A stretch of DNA of 64,000 bases from Bradyrhizobium tropiciagri (lineage in GTDB: Bacteria > Pseudomonadota > Alphaproteobacteria > Rhizobiales > Xanthobacteraceae): NCBI RefSeq assembly GCF_018130505.1, contig NZ_JAFCKH010000005.1, positions 248,001 through 312,000 on the forward strand, given 5' to 3'. Shown in pieces: positions 17,022 to 27,197 of this stretch. Positions within the stretch are counted from its first letter, which is position 1; the number at the start of each line of letters is the position of its first letter. Under the pieces are notes generated by a model. That model had not been told where the DNA came from. It ran no database searches and saw only the letters and a list, made by a program, of their open reading frames with translations. The position numbers and the translations under genes are program-made.

Positions 17022-17090
17022 GGCTCACCTCTCCATGCGGTATAGCGAGCCATGGCTGTTCCGGCAACCAAACGGAGCCTGCCGCAGCGC

Positions 17091-17393
17091 TCAGGGCTGC
17101 GGGCCGTCATAGCCCTCGATGACGATCAGATCGGCGATCGAATGGGGTTGCCGCACCTTGATGTTGTCCTGGTATTCCGGCGAGTTGTAGCAGGCCATCG
17201 CCGCCGCATAGTCGGGGAATTCGATCACGACATTGCGCGCGCGGCTCTGGCCCTCGACGCCGGTGAACTGGCCGCCACGCACCACGTAGCGCCCGCCGAA
17301 CTTCTTGAAGATCGCAAGATTGGCCGCCGCGTAGGGCTTGTAGCCCTCGTCATTGTGCACGTCGACGCGCCCGATCCAGTATCCCTTCGCCAT
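17091..17393 (-). CDS. DUF1330 domain protein
   Basis: A 100-residue protein of the DUF1330 family, a ferredoxin-like (dimeric alpha-beta barrel) fold. Diagnostic stretches are GYWIGRVDVHNDEGYKPYAA, FGGRYVVRGG and VIEFPDYAAAMACYNSPEYQ. The function of this family is not established. It follows pyrF on the same strand across a gap containing a dispersed palindrome, and it precedes dapB by 69 bp. Confidence 0.85.
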   Translation of the reverse strand: MAKGYWIGRVDVHNDEGYKPYAAANLAIFKKFGGRYVVRGGQFTGVEGQSRARNVVIEFPDYAAAMACYNSPEYQDNIKVRQPHSIADLIVIEGYDGPQP

Positions 17394-17433
17394 CTCTGTT
17401 CTCCCTTGTTGTTGTTCATAGAGGCTTTTGTTT

Positions 17434-17484
17434 CGAGCATGACCTTTTCGGGAAGCCGCTTCGCAGTTTTCCGGATCATGCTCC
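17434..17484. repeat. Dispersed AGCATGAT...GATCATGCTC palindrome, copy 2, overlapping pyrF
   Basis: CGAGCATGACC at one end and GGATCATGCTCCG at the other flank the shared core. It lies at the pyrF 3' end and supplies that gene's TGA stop (17476-17478) and its last two codons. Confidence 0.85.
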
Positions 17485-18189
17485 GAGTGCTTGAGAAATC
17501 TCGGCGTGAATGGCTTCAGCCGCAGCCTTCGGATCGGCTGCCTCCACGACGGGACGTCCGACCACCAGATAATCGGCGCCGGCGGCGATTGCGCGCGCCG
17601 GCGTCATGATGCGCTTCTGGTCGCCGGTGGCGGATCCCGCGGGGCGGATACCCGGCGTCACCAGATGGATCTGATCGCCGACGATCCTGCGCAGCGCCGC
17701 GGCCTCCTCGGGTGAGCTGACGATGCCGTCGATGCCGAGCGCCTGCGCCTGCCGGGCGCGCGCTTCGACGAGATCGGAGACGTTGAGGCGATAGCCCGCC
17801 GCGTGAAGGTCGCTGTCGTCGTACGACGTCAGCACGGTGACCGCGAGGATCTTGAGCGAGGTGCCGGCGCGCGCCTCGACCGCGGCCTTCATGGTCTGCG
17901 GATAGGCATGCACGGTGAGGAAGGTTGCGCCGAGCGCCGCGACGCTCTCGACGCCGCGCGCGACCGTGTTGCCGATGTCGTGCATCTTGAGATCGAGGAA
18001 GATCTTCTTGCCGCGGCTTGCCAGTTGCTTCGCCAGCGGCAGGCCGCCGGCATAACCGAGCTGATAGCCGATCTTGTAGAAGCTCACGCTGTCGCCGAGC
18101 GTCTCGATCATCGCCTCGGCGGCCGCCACGGAGGGCAGATCGAGCGCCACAATCAACCGGTCTCTCGGAGCGATCTTCGCAGGCTGCAT
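17476..18189 (-). CDS. pyrF: Orotidine 5'-phosphate decarboxylase
   Basis: A 237-residue TIM-barrel enzyme converting OMP to UMP, the last step of pyrimidine synthesis. The N-terminal LIVALDLP, the catalytic [13 protein letters not shown] (Asp-x-Lys-x-x-Asp signature) and VTPGIRP plus DYLVVGRP phosphate-binding loops are all visible. The C-terminus is built partly from a dispersed palindromic repeat, so repeat insertion seems to have rewritten the stop codon. It is 6 bp from the FMN reductase gene upstream and is probably cotranscribed with it. Confidence 0.95.
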   Translation of the reverse strand: MQPAKIAPRDRLIVALDLPSVAAAEAMIETLGDSVSFYKIGYQLGYAGGLPLAKQLASRGKKIFLDLKMHDIGNTVARGVESVAALGATFLTVHAYPQTMKAAVEARAGTSLKILAVTVLTSYDDSDLHAAGYRLNVSDLVEARARQAQALGIDGIVSSPEEAAALRRIVGDQIHLVTPGIRPAGSATGDQKRIMTPARAIAAGADYLVVGRPVVEAADPKAAAEAIHAEISQALGA

Positions 18190-18195
18190 GTCACC

Positions 18196-18774
18196 TCACA
18201 TCATGCGTTGGGAATGGTCGATCAGCTGTCCCACCAGTGCGCGCATCGCATCGATGTCGGCCTGATGCTTCAGACGATCCATGTCGTCATAGGCCTGCTC
18301 GGCAAAGGACAGCGCGAGCTGGTTCGGGATCACGGTGGCGCGGCACGCCGACAGGATCAGCCGCAAGGCGGCCAGCGCGCGGGTGCCGCCGAGCCGGTTG
18401 CCCGAGGCCGCCGCGATCGCGAACACGCGGTCGTGGAACACCTGGCCGCGAACCTCGTGCGTATCCTGCACGCGGCTGATCCAGTCGATGGTGTTCTTCA
18501 CCAGCGCCGGCACCGAGGAATTGTATTCCGGCGTCACGATCAACACGCCGTGGTGCGCGCCGATCATCCGCTTGAGATTGACGGCATGCTGCGGCACGCC
18601 GGATCTGGCCTGCAGATCGCCGTCATAGATCGGCAGCGGAAAATCGCCGAGCGAGATGCGGGTGACGTCGGCGCCGAGCTTGGCCAGTTCCTGCGCCAGC
18701 ACGACCGCCAGCTTCGCATTGAGCGAGCCGGATCGAAGCGATCCCGGGATGACGAGGATTTTCAGCGCTGACAT
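18196..18774 (-). CDS. NADPH-dependent FMN reductase family protein
   Basis: A 192-residue flavodoxin-fold protein. The N-terminal PGSLRSGSLNAKLA loop binds the FMN phosphate, and GVLIVTPEYNSSVPALVKNTIDW is the signature of the NADPH-dependent FMN reductase/chromate reductase group. It transfers hydride from NADPH to FMN or quinones. The physiological acceptor is unknown. It is tightly followed by pyrF. Confidence 0.87.
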   Translation of the reverse strand: MSALKILVIPGSLRSGSLNAKLAVVLAQELAKLGADVTRISLGDFPLPIYDGDLQARSGVPQHAVNLKRMIGAHHGVLIVTPEYNSSVPALVKNTIDWISRVQDTHEVRGQVFHDRVFAIAAASGNRLGGTRALAALRLILSACRATVIPNQLALSFAEQAYDDMDRLKHQADIDAMRALVGQLIDHSQRMM

Positions 18775-18824
18775 TCAGGACATCGCGGTTGGGACCGGCC
18801 CAGCGCGATGGCGCAAGGCGCGTT

Positions 18825-19427
18825 TCAGCCCTTGCGATACACCCAGACCCGGGCCGGCGGAAGGTTCATCCAGATCCGCTCCGAGGCCTCTGTGGACACG
18901 CCGGGCAGCGACTTCGGAATCGGCGGCACCACCGAATAGGTGAACTGGACGAAGGGCGCGCCGGGGGCGAGCGCCAGGAAGGAATCGCGGACCAGCCGCA
19001 GGCGGGTCAGCATCGGCTTGGTGACCAGCGGCAGGCCGGAGACCACGGCCGAGGCCGGAGACTTCAGGACCTCCCACAGCGTATCGCGAAGCCGGTAGGC
19101 GTCACCCTGGACCACCCTGGCATGCGGGTAGCGCTCGCGCAGCAGCGCGCAGAAGCCGGGATTGTATTCCACCAGGACGAGCCGCTTCTGATCGACGCCG
19201 TGCTCGATCAGGGCGTTGGTGATCGCCCCGGTCCCGGGTCCAAGTTCGATGACCGGCCCTTCCGCGTTCGCGTCGACATATTGCGCCATGGTGCGCGCGA
19301 GCAGCCGTCCGGACGGCATTACCGCGCCCATATGCAGCGGCTTTTCAATCCATGAACGGAGAAAGCGAACCTCATCGTCGAGACGGAGAGGCTTCTTCGA
19401 CGCACGCACGGACGATTGCAAGGGCAT
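18825..19427 (-). CDS. Class I SAM methyltransferase, PmtA-like phospholipid N-methyltransferase
   Basis: A 200-residue methyltransferase with the SAM-binding motif I VIELGPGTGAITNALIEHG and an acidic post-I segment VLVEYNPGF. The N-terminal DEVRFLRSWIEKPLHMGAVMPSGRLLARTMA is characteristic of the Rhodobacter/rhizobial PmtA type, which methylates phosphatidylethanolamine toward phosphatidylcholine. Related sequences also include rRNA adenine dimethylase-like proteins. The match supports a lipid methyltransferase but does not prove substrate. It stands alone between the FMN reductase and dnaJ. Confidence 0.75.
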   Translation of the reverse strand: MPLQSSVRASKKPLRLDDEVRFLRSWIEKPLHMGAVMPSGRLLARTMAQYVDANAEGPVIELGPGTGAITNALIEHGVDQKRLVLVEYNPGFCALLRERYPHARVVQGDAYRLRDTLWEVLKSPASAVVSGLPLVTKPMLTRLRLVRDSFLALAPGAPFVQFTYSVVPPIPKSLPGVSTEASERIWMNLPPARVWVYRKG

Positions 19428-19522
19428 GTCGCTACCAGGCGGGACCGCACAACCGAGCGGTTGTCAGAAAACAGTCACAAAGACGTATAGATCGAAACCG
19501 CCATGGTCAAGCATGACGACAA

Positions 19523-20653
19523 CTACTGGGGAGTGCGGTTGCCGAAGAAGTCCTTGACCTTAGAGAAGAAACCCGCGGCCTCCGGCTGGGTTGCGCCGGA
19601 CGACAGCTTTTCGAACTCACGCAGCAATTCCTGTTGTTTCTTGGTCAGATTCTGCGGCGTTTCGACCATGACCTGGACATACATGTCACCGGTCTGGCGC
19701 GAGCGGAGCACCGGCATACCCTTTGATGCGATGCGGAATCGCCGGCCGGACTGGGTGCCGGACGGCACTTTCACCTTGGTGTGGCCCTTGTCGATGGTCG
19801 GCACTTCGAATTCGCCGCCGAGCGCAGCGGTCACCATCGAGATCGGCACGCGGCAATGCAGGTCGGCGCCATCGCGCTGGAACAGCTGGTGCGTGGTCAG
19901 CGACAGGAAGATGTAGAGGTCGCCGGGCGGACCGCCGCGGACACCGGCCTCGCCTTCGCCGGCAAGACGAATCCGGGTGCCGTCCTCGACACCGGGCGGA
20001 ATGTTGACCGACAGCGTGCGATCGCGCGTCACCCGGCCGGAGCCGGCGCAGGAGGTGCAGGCGTCCTCGATCATCTGGCCGCGGCCCTGACAGCCATGGC
20101 AGGTGCGCTCCAGCGTGAAGAAGCCTTGGGCCTGGCGGATGCGGCCGGCGCCGCCGCACAGCGAGCAGGTCTTCGGCTTGGTGCCGGCCTTGGCGCCGGT
20201 GCCTGAGCAGGATTCGCAGGTGACGGAGACCGGAATCTCGATCTGCGCGGTCTTGCCCAGGAACGCGTCCTCGAGCGTGATTTCCATGTTGTAGCGCAAA
20301 TCGGCGCCGCGCTCGCGGCCGCCGCTGCGGCGCTGCCCGGCCATGCCGAACAGGTCCTCGAAAATGTCGGAGAAGGACGAGGCGAAGCCGGCGCCGAAAC
20401 CGGGACCACCGCCGCCCATGCCCTGCTCGAAAGCGGCGTGGCCGAAGCGGTCATAGGCGGCGCGCTTGTCGCCGTCCTTCAGCACCTCATAGGCTTCGTT
20501 GATTTCCTTGAAGCGGACCTCGCTGCTGGCGTCGCCCGGATTCTTGTCCGGATGCCACTTCATCGCGAGCTTGCGGAAGGCCGCCTTCAGCTTGGTCTCG
20601 TCCGCGTTTCGCTCGACTTCGAGGGTCTCGTAGTAGCAGCGCTTGGTGGACAT
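19523..20653 (-). CDS. dnaJ: Chaperone protein DnaJ
   Basis: A 376-residue type I Hsp40. The J domain has the HPD tripeptide in [10 protein letters not shown] (about residues 30-39), followed by a Gly/Phe-rich linker ([11 protein letters not shown]). Four CxxCxGxG zinc-binding repeats follow ([32 protein letters not shown]), then two substrate-binding beta domains. It delivers unfolded protein to DnaK and stimulates its ATPase. It lies downstream of dnaK with a 146-bp gap and is probably transcribed from the dnaK heat-shock promoter. Confidence 0.97.
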   Translation of the reverse strand: MSTKRCYYETLEVERNADETKLKAAFRKLAMKWHPDKNPGDASSEVRFKEINEAYEVLKDGDKRAAYDRFGHAAFEQGMGGGGPGFGAGFASSFSDIFEDLFGMAGQRRSGGRERGADLRYNMEITLEDAFLGKTAQIEIPVSVTCESCSGTGAKAGTKPKTCSLCGGAGRIRQAQGFFTLERTCHGCQGRGQMIEDACTSCAGSGRVTRDRTLSVNIPPGVEDGTRIRLAGEGEAGVRGGPPGDLYIFLSLTTHQLFQRDGADLHCRVPISMVTAALGGEFEVPTIDKGHTKVKVPSGTQSGRRFRIASKGMPVLRSRQTGDMYVQVMVETPQNLTKKQQELLREFEKLSSGATQPEAAGFFSKVKDFFGNRTPQ

Positions 20654-20799
20654 CCGTCAATTCCGTCCGAAGTTCGTGGCGATCGCGGAGGATGGCGCCT
20701 GTCTAAAAGATGTAGCGATCGCTTTAACGAAAAATGACCCCCACTCCATCGAGACGCTTGGCGTGCTCTTTGGTGTGAGGGCCATGTTCCAATCCGCGT

Positions 20800-22701
<1,902 letters not shown>

Positions 22702-22806
22702 GGTTTTCATATCCTCTTTGCTACGGCAGGTTGGTTGGGCCCTGACGGCGCTCCGTACCGAACCCCCAGACGTTCACATACTCGCGATATTGCGACGGTG
22801 AGCCTG

Positions 22807-22834
22807 ATATAGGAGAGAGGGTCGTGCCCGCAAG
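22807..22834 (-). promoter_or_regulatory. Sigma-32 (RpoH) promoter of dnaKJ
   Basis: On the minus strand CTTG (22834-22831), 17 bp, then CCTATAT (22813-22807) fit the alphaproteobacterial RpoH consensus CTTG-N17/18-CYTATNT exactly. The -10 element lies 106 bp before the dnaK start. dnaKJ of B. japonicum is known to be heat-induced through sigma-32. Confidence 0.8.
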
Positions 22835-22858
22835 GACTGGACGTTACGTTGAGGCCTG

Positions 22859-22890
22859 AAAAGACTGACGTTTGAAAGATTGTGTCAGTC
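22859..22890 (-). terminator. Minus-strand intrinsic terminator upstream of dnaK
   Basis: On the minus strand a perfect 7-bp stem (GACTGAC / GTCAGTC, 14-nt loop) is followed by TTTT. It ends 25 bp before the dnaK -35 element and would stop any transcript arriving from upstream. Confidence 0.55.
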
Positions 22891-22989
22891 CCGGCCCGGC
22901 GCCAGTTCAACCTCTAAACATGTTAACAAATGGCAATGACGGAGCGCCGGATCAACCCGGTCTTGCGCCACGAAATCGGGCCGCGCTGT

Positions 22990-23003
22990 TGAGTGAACAC
23001 TCA
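22990..23003. promoter_or_regulatory. TGAGTG-AA-CACTCA palindrome
   Basis: A 14-bp inverted repeat with 6-bp arms and a 2-bp centre, resembling TetR-family operators. It lies in the long dnaK upstream region, with no regulator gene beside it. Confidence 0.35.
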
Positions 23004-23211
23004 CAATCCAACCGCGCGCCCGCGATGTGCCAGAGCCGCCGGGCGCGCTGTTTGGCCGCTGGCTATCGCCGCGCTCCCGGCTTCGCTCTCCCCCGGAAAT
23101 CCCGGGAAACATCCGGAAAGGGCGGCGCCACCTGCTCTTAACGCCGGGGAATCCGGGCGGCCGGCAGGAACGGTGGCCCGGTCGACCCTGTTGCCGGGCC
23201 ATCAAAACCGC

Positions 23212-23239
23212 TAAAAGCGGGCCGACTGATGAGGCCCGC
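23212..23239 (-). terminator. Minus-strand terminator-like hairpin
   Basis: On the minus strand GCGGGCC, a 9-nt loop and GGCCCGC are followed by TTTTAG. No minus-strand gene ends here. It may end an antisense transcript, or the hairpin may act in the 5' leader of the plus-strand gene at 23300. Confidence 0.45.
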
Positions 23240-23299
23240 CCAGCCCCCCGCACCGGCCCCGTCTAGCAGGGCCTCCAAGCAAACCCGGTAGATTCCTCC

Positions 23300-24238
23300 A
23301 TGACGCCAATTCGAGTTCTCGCTGCGGTTGCCTTGCTGATTGCTGCGACCTGTTCTGCCCTAGCGGCCGACGCGGTGTTTCCGCCGGGCGCGCATGTCGG
23401 CATGAAGCCGCTGGTCGGGCTGGTCCGCGCCAAGAACTTCATCGGCTTCGAGACCGAGGACCAGGGCGTGAAGGTCTTGATCGCCGATCTGCCGGCGGAC
23501 GCCTACAACGAGGTCGTAAACGCCTTCAAGGCCAACCCCGGCGGCACCGGCGGCATCAAGCCGGAGAGCCTCGAGACGGCGGCCGGCCTTGCCTATTACA
23601 CCGTGGAGAGCGCGCGCGACGGCACCACCAATGTGCGGCGCTACTCCATGATCCTGCCGGGCCCGACCTTCTCCGCCTATGTCGCGGTGCAAGTCCCCGA
23701 GAACGCCTCCAGGATCTACACCGACGACGCCATCCGGCAGATGTTCGCCACCGCCGTGATCCGCAACGAAGTCCCGGTCGACGAGCAGCTCGGTATGATG
23801 CCGTTCAAGGTCACGCAGCTCAGCGACTTCAGGAATGTCCGCATGCTGGCGCCGGGCGCGGCGCTGCTGATGGCGGACGGCGACGAGAAGGCCGGGCTTG
23901 AGACCAAGCCGTTCATGCTGCTCGGCATCATCGCCTCGGCGCCGGCCACCCCCGACGATCGCGGCCGCTTCGCCCAGCAGATCGCCACCACGATCCCCGG
24001 CGTGCGCGACGGGCGCATCACGATGTCCGAGCCGATTCGGATCGACGGCCAGCCCGGCTTCGAGACGCGGATCGACGCCACCAGCGGCAAGGACAATACG
24101 CCGGTGACCATCGTGCAGTGGCTGCGGTTCGGCGCGCAAACCTCGATGCGCATCATCGGCAGCTCGCCGCGCACCGAGTGGGAGAAGGCCTTCCCGCGCT
24201 TCCGCGCTGTGCGCGACGGCATCCAGCCGCGCGGCTGA
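23300..24238 (+). CDS. Exported protein of unknown function
   Basis: A 312-residue protein with a clear Sec signal peptide (TPIRVLAAVALLIAATCSAL, cleavage near ALA-ADA at about residue 23). The mature part is soluble and has no membrane span. Recognisable stretches include PPGAHVGMKPLVGL and PGFETRIDATSG near the C-terminus, but I know no family with an assigned role. It stands alone behind the long non-coding region upstream of dnaK and precedes the nicotinamidase by 88 bp on the same strand. The codon use looks like its neighbours. Confidence 0.8.
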   Translation: MTPIRVLAAVALLIAATCSALAADAVFPPGAHVGMKPLVGLVRAKNFIGFETEDQGVKVLIADLPADAYNEVVNAFKANPGGTGGIKPESLETAAGLAYYTVESARDGTTNVRRYSMILPGPTFSAYVAVQVPENASRIYTDDAIRQMFATAVIRNEVPVDEQLGMMPFKVTQLSDFRNVRMLAPGAALLMADGDEKAGLETKPFMLLGIIASAPATPDDRGRFAQQIATTIPGVRDGRITMSEPIRIDGQPGFETRIDATSGKDNTPVTIVQWLRFGAQTSMRIIGSSPRTEWEKAFPRFRAVRDGIQPRG

Positions 24239-24326
24239 CCGGCGGCCGAAAAATCGGGCTTTCGCGCTCTCTCGAACGGAACTAGCCTCCTCGCGCGGTT
24301 TCACGCGAACAGCGAGGAGGGGCGCG

Positions 24327-25037
24327 ATGTTGGATCGACGACAGATCGTTGCGGGTCTTGGTGCGGCGGCGCTGGCGGGCCTGCTTCCGGACGAGCTTTT
24401 GGCGGCCGCGATCAAGCCCGACGATGCCTCGGCGCTGTTGGTGATCGATGTCCAGAACTGCTTCCTGCCCGGCGGCAGCCTCGCCGTGAAGGACGGCGAG
24501 CAGGTGGTGCCGGTCATCAACAAGATCGCCAAGAGTTTTGCCAATGTGGTGATGACGCAGGACTGGCACACGCCCGGCCACGTCTCCTTCGCCTCGGTCC
24601 ATTCCGGCAAGAAGCCGTTCGAGACGATCGACCTCGCCTATGGCAAGCAGGTGCTGTGGCCCGACCACTGCGTGCAGGGCACTGATGGCGCCTCGCTGTC
24701 GAAGGATCTCGCGATCCCGCAGGCCGAGCTGATCATCCGCAAGGGCTTCCACAAGGACGTCGACAGCTATTCCGCCTTCACCGAGGCCGACGGCAAGACC
24801 ACCACGGGCCTCGCCGCCTATCTCAAGGCGCGCAAGGTCAAGCGCGTGTTCGTGGCGGGGCTCGCGACCGACTTCTGCGTCGCCTGGACCGCGCTCGACG
24901 CCCGCAAGGCCGGCTTCGAAACCTATGTGGTTGAAGACGCCTGCCGCGGCATCGACACCCAGGGTTCGCTCGCCAAGGCCTGGACGGACATGGCCAAGGC
25001 TGGCGTCAAGCGCATCCAGTCGTCGGATATTGCCTAG
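24327..25037 (+). CDS. pncA: Nicotinamidase with N-terminal export-like segment
   Basis: A 236-residue isochorismatase-fold amidohydrolase that converts nicotinamide to nicotinate in NAD salvage. The catalytic Asp is in LLVIDVQNCF (D41), the Lys in IIRKGFHK (K139) and the nucleophilic Cys in ATDFCVAW (C184). Metal ligands are in QDWHTPGH, and DSYSAF is also typical. Unlike the usual cytosolic enzyme, it begins MLDRRQIVAGLGAAALAGLL, an Arg-Arg pair plus hydrophobic run resembling a Tat signal. The alternative is that this is only a short helical extension. The ATG follows GAGGAGGGGCGCG. Confidence 0.87.
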   Translation: MLDRRQIVAGLGAAALAGLLPDELLAAAIKPDDASALLVIDVQNCFLPGGSLAVKDGEQVVPVINKIAKSFANVVMTQDWHTPGHVSFASVHSGKKPFETIDLAYGKQVLWPDHCVQGTDGASLSKDLAIPQAELIIRKGFHKDVDSYSAFTEADGKTTTGLAAYLKARKVKRVFVAGLATDFCVAWTALDARKAGFETYVVEDACRGIDTQGSLAKAWTDMAKAGVKRIQSSDIA

Positions 25038-25054
25038 CCGACGCGCCGATCCAT

Positions 25055-25900
25055 ATGTCCGAATTCGCGGCTCCCTTGGCCTTCGACTTCGTGCAGCGCG
25101 CGCCGTCGCCGCGCATGGCGGGGCTGATCGTCGCCATGACGGGCTATCACGAGACGGCCAGCGGCCGGTACGCGCAGCGGCAGACCGCGCCGCTGATCGT
25201 CCCGTTGATCATCAGCTTCGGCACACCATTTCTGATCGCGCTCGGGCGCGAGCCGGATGCGTCCGATCGCCAGCTCAGCTTCGCCGCCGGCCTGTTCGCG
25301 GGACCGGTCTACGTCGAGTCCGATGGCCGGGCCGCCTGCGTGCAGGTCGATTTCACGCCACTCGGCGCCTACAGCTTCTTCGGCGGCACCGTCACCGAGC
25401 TCGCCGGGCGCATGGTCGAGATCGACGACGTGCTCGGCCATGACGGCCACCGGCTGCGCGAGCGGCTCGGCGCCGCGGCGTGTTGGCAGCACCGCTTCGA
25501 TCTGATCGAGGCATTCATCCTCGGTCGCCTCGGGCGCGCGCCGTCACCGGAGATCGTGTTCGCCTATCGCAAGCTGGCGCGGTCCGCCGGCGCCGCACGG
25601 ATCACGGCGCTGGCCGGAGAGATCGGCTGGAGCCGCAAGCATCTGGTCGACCGGTTTCGATCCGAACTCGGGCTCGCTCCGAAATCGCTGGCGCGCATGA
25701 TGCGCTTTCACCGTGCCAGCCGGCTCGCGCAAAGCGGAACGACCCGCGGCTGGGCGGCAATCGCAGCCGAGAGCGGCCACGCCGACCAGGCCCATCTCGC
25801 CCGCGAATTCGTCGAGTTCGCCGGGGAACCGCCGACCGCCTGGGCGCGCCGCCTGGCGCTGACCGATGGCCGGCTGGTTCGCGTCGACGCGGACCGGTAA
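25055..25900 (+). CDS. AraC family transcriptional regulator
   Basis: A 281-residue regulator. An N-terminal effector/dimerisation domain occupies about residues 1-170. A C-terminal pair of HTH motifs begins near ITALAGEIGWSRKHLVDRFR and ends with GWAAIAAESGHADQAHLAREF. It starts 17 bp after the nicotinamidase stop and precedes a VOC-fold protein by 80 bp on the same strand. It may regulate one or both, but no binding site is obvious. Confidence 0.85.
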   Translation: MSEFAAPLAFDFVQRAPSPRMAGLIVAMTGYHETASGRYAQRQTAPLIVPLIISFGTPFLIALGREPDASDRQLSFAAGLFAGPVYVESDGRAACVQVDFTPLGAYSFFGGTVTELAGRMVEIDDVLGHDGHRLRERLGAAACWQHRFDLIEAFILGRLGRAPSPEIVFAYRKLARSAGAARITALAGEIGWSRKHLVDRFRSELGLAPKSLARMMRFHRASRLAQSGTTRGWAAIAAESGHADQAHLAREFVEFAGEPPTAWARRLALTDGRLVRVDADR

Positions 25901-25980
25901 CAAACCTTCAAGCCAGTGCCGCGTTGCCTCACGCATAGTGCCGCCATCATCAGGCGAACAGCCAAAGGAGGCCGTGTGAC

Positions 25981-26403
25981 ATGACTCAAACTATCGAAGC
26001 GCCGCGCATCTATCCGACCCTGCGCTGCAAGGATGCCGAGGCGATGATCGAGTGGTTCAAGAAGGTGTTCGGCTTCACCGAGCGCGTCGTCTACCGCGAC
26101 GGCGGCGTGATCCACCACGCCGAGCTCGCCTTCGGTTCCTCGTTGCTGATGCTCGGCCAGGTCCGTGACGATGCGTACGGCAAGCTCGTCGGCAACAGCG
26201 ATGGCCGCCGCACCGATTCCATCTATGTCGCGGTCGACGATCCCGACGCGCTGTACGCACGGGCAAAGGCGGCGGGAGCGACGATCGAGAGGGAACTGTA
26301 CAATACCGACTACGGCAGCCGCGATTTCGCCTGCCGCGATCCGGAGGGCAATCTCTGGAGCTTCGGCACTTACTGGCCGAAGGTCCATGAGAAGCCGCTA
26401 TGA
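25981..26403 (+). CDS. VOC family (glyoxalase/bleomycin-resistance fold) protein
   Basis: A 140-residue single-domain protein with the two beta-alpha-beta-beta-beta halves of the vicinal oxygen chelate fold. The first half is YPTLRCKDAEAMIEWFKKVFGF and HHAELAFGSSLLMLG. The second contains IYVAVDDPDALYARAKAAGA and ends DFACRDPEGNLWSFGTYWP. Conserved His and Glu positions could bind a metal. No substrate is predictable. It is convergent with grpE (24-bp gap). Confidence 0.85.
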   Translation: MTQTIEAPRIYPTLRCKDAEAMIEWFKKVFGFTERVVYRDGGVIHHAELAFGSSLLMLGQVRDDAYGKLVGNSDGRRTDSIYVAVDDPDALYARAKAAGATIERELYNTDYGSRDFACRDPEGNLWSFGTYWPKVHEKPL

Positions 26404-26427
26404 GGGAAGCCGCTGCGACCTATGCGA

Positions 26428-27033
26428 TCAGGCCGTGAAGTCGGTCGCCGGGGCGGCCTTGGCGCCGCCCTTGGAAACGCCGACCAGCGCCGGACGCAGG
26501 ATGCGTTCACCGATCATGTAGCCGGCCTGCACCACCTGCACCACGGTGCCCGACGGCACCGACGCATCGGGCACCTCGAACATCGCCTGCTGGAAGTTCG
26601 GATCGAACTTCTCGCCGATCGGATCGAACTTCTTGACGCCGTTCTTCTCCAGCGTGTTGAGCAGCGAGCGCTCGGTCAGTTCGACGCCTTCAAGCAGCGC
26701 CTTCAGGCCGGGATCGGCAGCTTCCTTGGTTTCGGCCGGGACCGCGTCCAGCGCGCGCTGCAGATTGTCGGCGATGTCGAGCACGTCGCGGGCGAAGCCG
26801 GTGATGCCGTAGGTCTTGGCGTCGGCGACCTCGCGGCGGGTGCGCTGACGGAGGTTTTCCATCTCGGCCAGCGTGCGCAGCATCTTGTCGCGCGTCTCGC
26901 CGAGTTCCTTGTTCAGCGCCTCGGCCGAGCCCACCTCGGGATCGTCGGGCATGATGTAGGGCTTGGAGACCACCGGCTCGCCGGTCTGCGCCGAGTTCTC
27001 GGTGTTGTCGTTGGCCCGGTTCGGATCGGTCAT
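26428..27033 (-). CDS. grpE: Nucleotide exchange factor GrpE
   Basis: A 201-residue cochaperone that releases ADP from DnaK. An acidic, unstructured N-terminus is followed by a long coiled coil (about residues 45-100, with [30 protein letters not shown]) and the C-terminal beta domain ([40 protein letters not shown]), which is the GrpE signature. ATG 27033 is chosen over the in-frame ATG 27066, which would add residues without similarity. It follows hrcA on the minus strand, across a 164-bp gap containing a hairpin. Confidence 0.95.
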   Translation of the reverse strand: MTDPNRANDNTENSAQTGEPVVSKPYIMPDDPEVGSAEALNKELGETRDKMLRTLAEMENLRQRTRREVADAKTYGITGFARDVLDIADNLQRALDAVPAETKEAADPGLKALLEGVELTERSLLNTLEKNGVKKFDPIGEKFDPNFQQAMFEVPDASVPSGTVVQVVQAGYMIGERILRPALVGVSKGGAKAAPATDFTA

Positions 27034-27154
27034 GGCATGCCTTCTCGAAAACTCGCGTCGGTTCACATCTTGGGGATTGCTGGCCGGGATATCGTGCTTT
27101 GGGCGGCGAAAATCAAGCGTTACCTGACATTTCCGGGTCGGGCGGCGCGCGGTT

Positions 27155-27178
27155 CACATGACGAAATTGCGTCATATG
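27155..27178. repeat. Inverted repeat after hrcA (CACATGACG / CGTCATATG)
   Basis: Two 9-bp arms with one mismatch surround a 6-nt AAATTG loop, 20 bp past the hrcA stop and before grpE. There is no T-run, so it may be an operator or mRNA-stability hairpin rather than an intrinsic terminator. Confidence 0.45.
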
Positions 27179-27197
27179 AGAGTTAATTCCGTGCCGG

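Larger units (their letters stand above)
22711..23299. other. 589-bp non-coding region upstream of dnaK
   Basis: No credible protein-coding frame was found. The region holds the sigma-32 promoter of dnaK, two minus-strand terminator-like hairpins (22859-22890, 23212-23239), a third perfect GC-rich hairpin near 23175-23200 (GGCCCGG / CCGGGCC) and a 14-bp palindrome at 22990. The roughly 320 nt between the two terminators could hold a small RNA on the minus strand. Confidence 0.6.

Noticed and set aside
22872-23141. 89-residue open frame in the dnaK upstream region
   Set aside because: No similarity and no good start site. The region is better explained by regulatory DNA.
23217-23260. CTGATGA resembling a hammerhead-ribozyme core
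   Set aside because: The required GAAA partner and stems I-III could not be found nearby.
27034-27197. Sigma-32 promoter for grpE
   Set aside because: CTTG is present, but the sequence at N17-N19 (CGATAT) is a poor -10 match.
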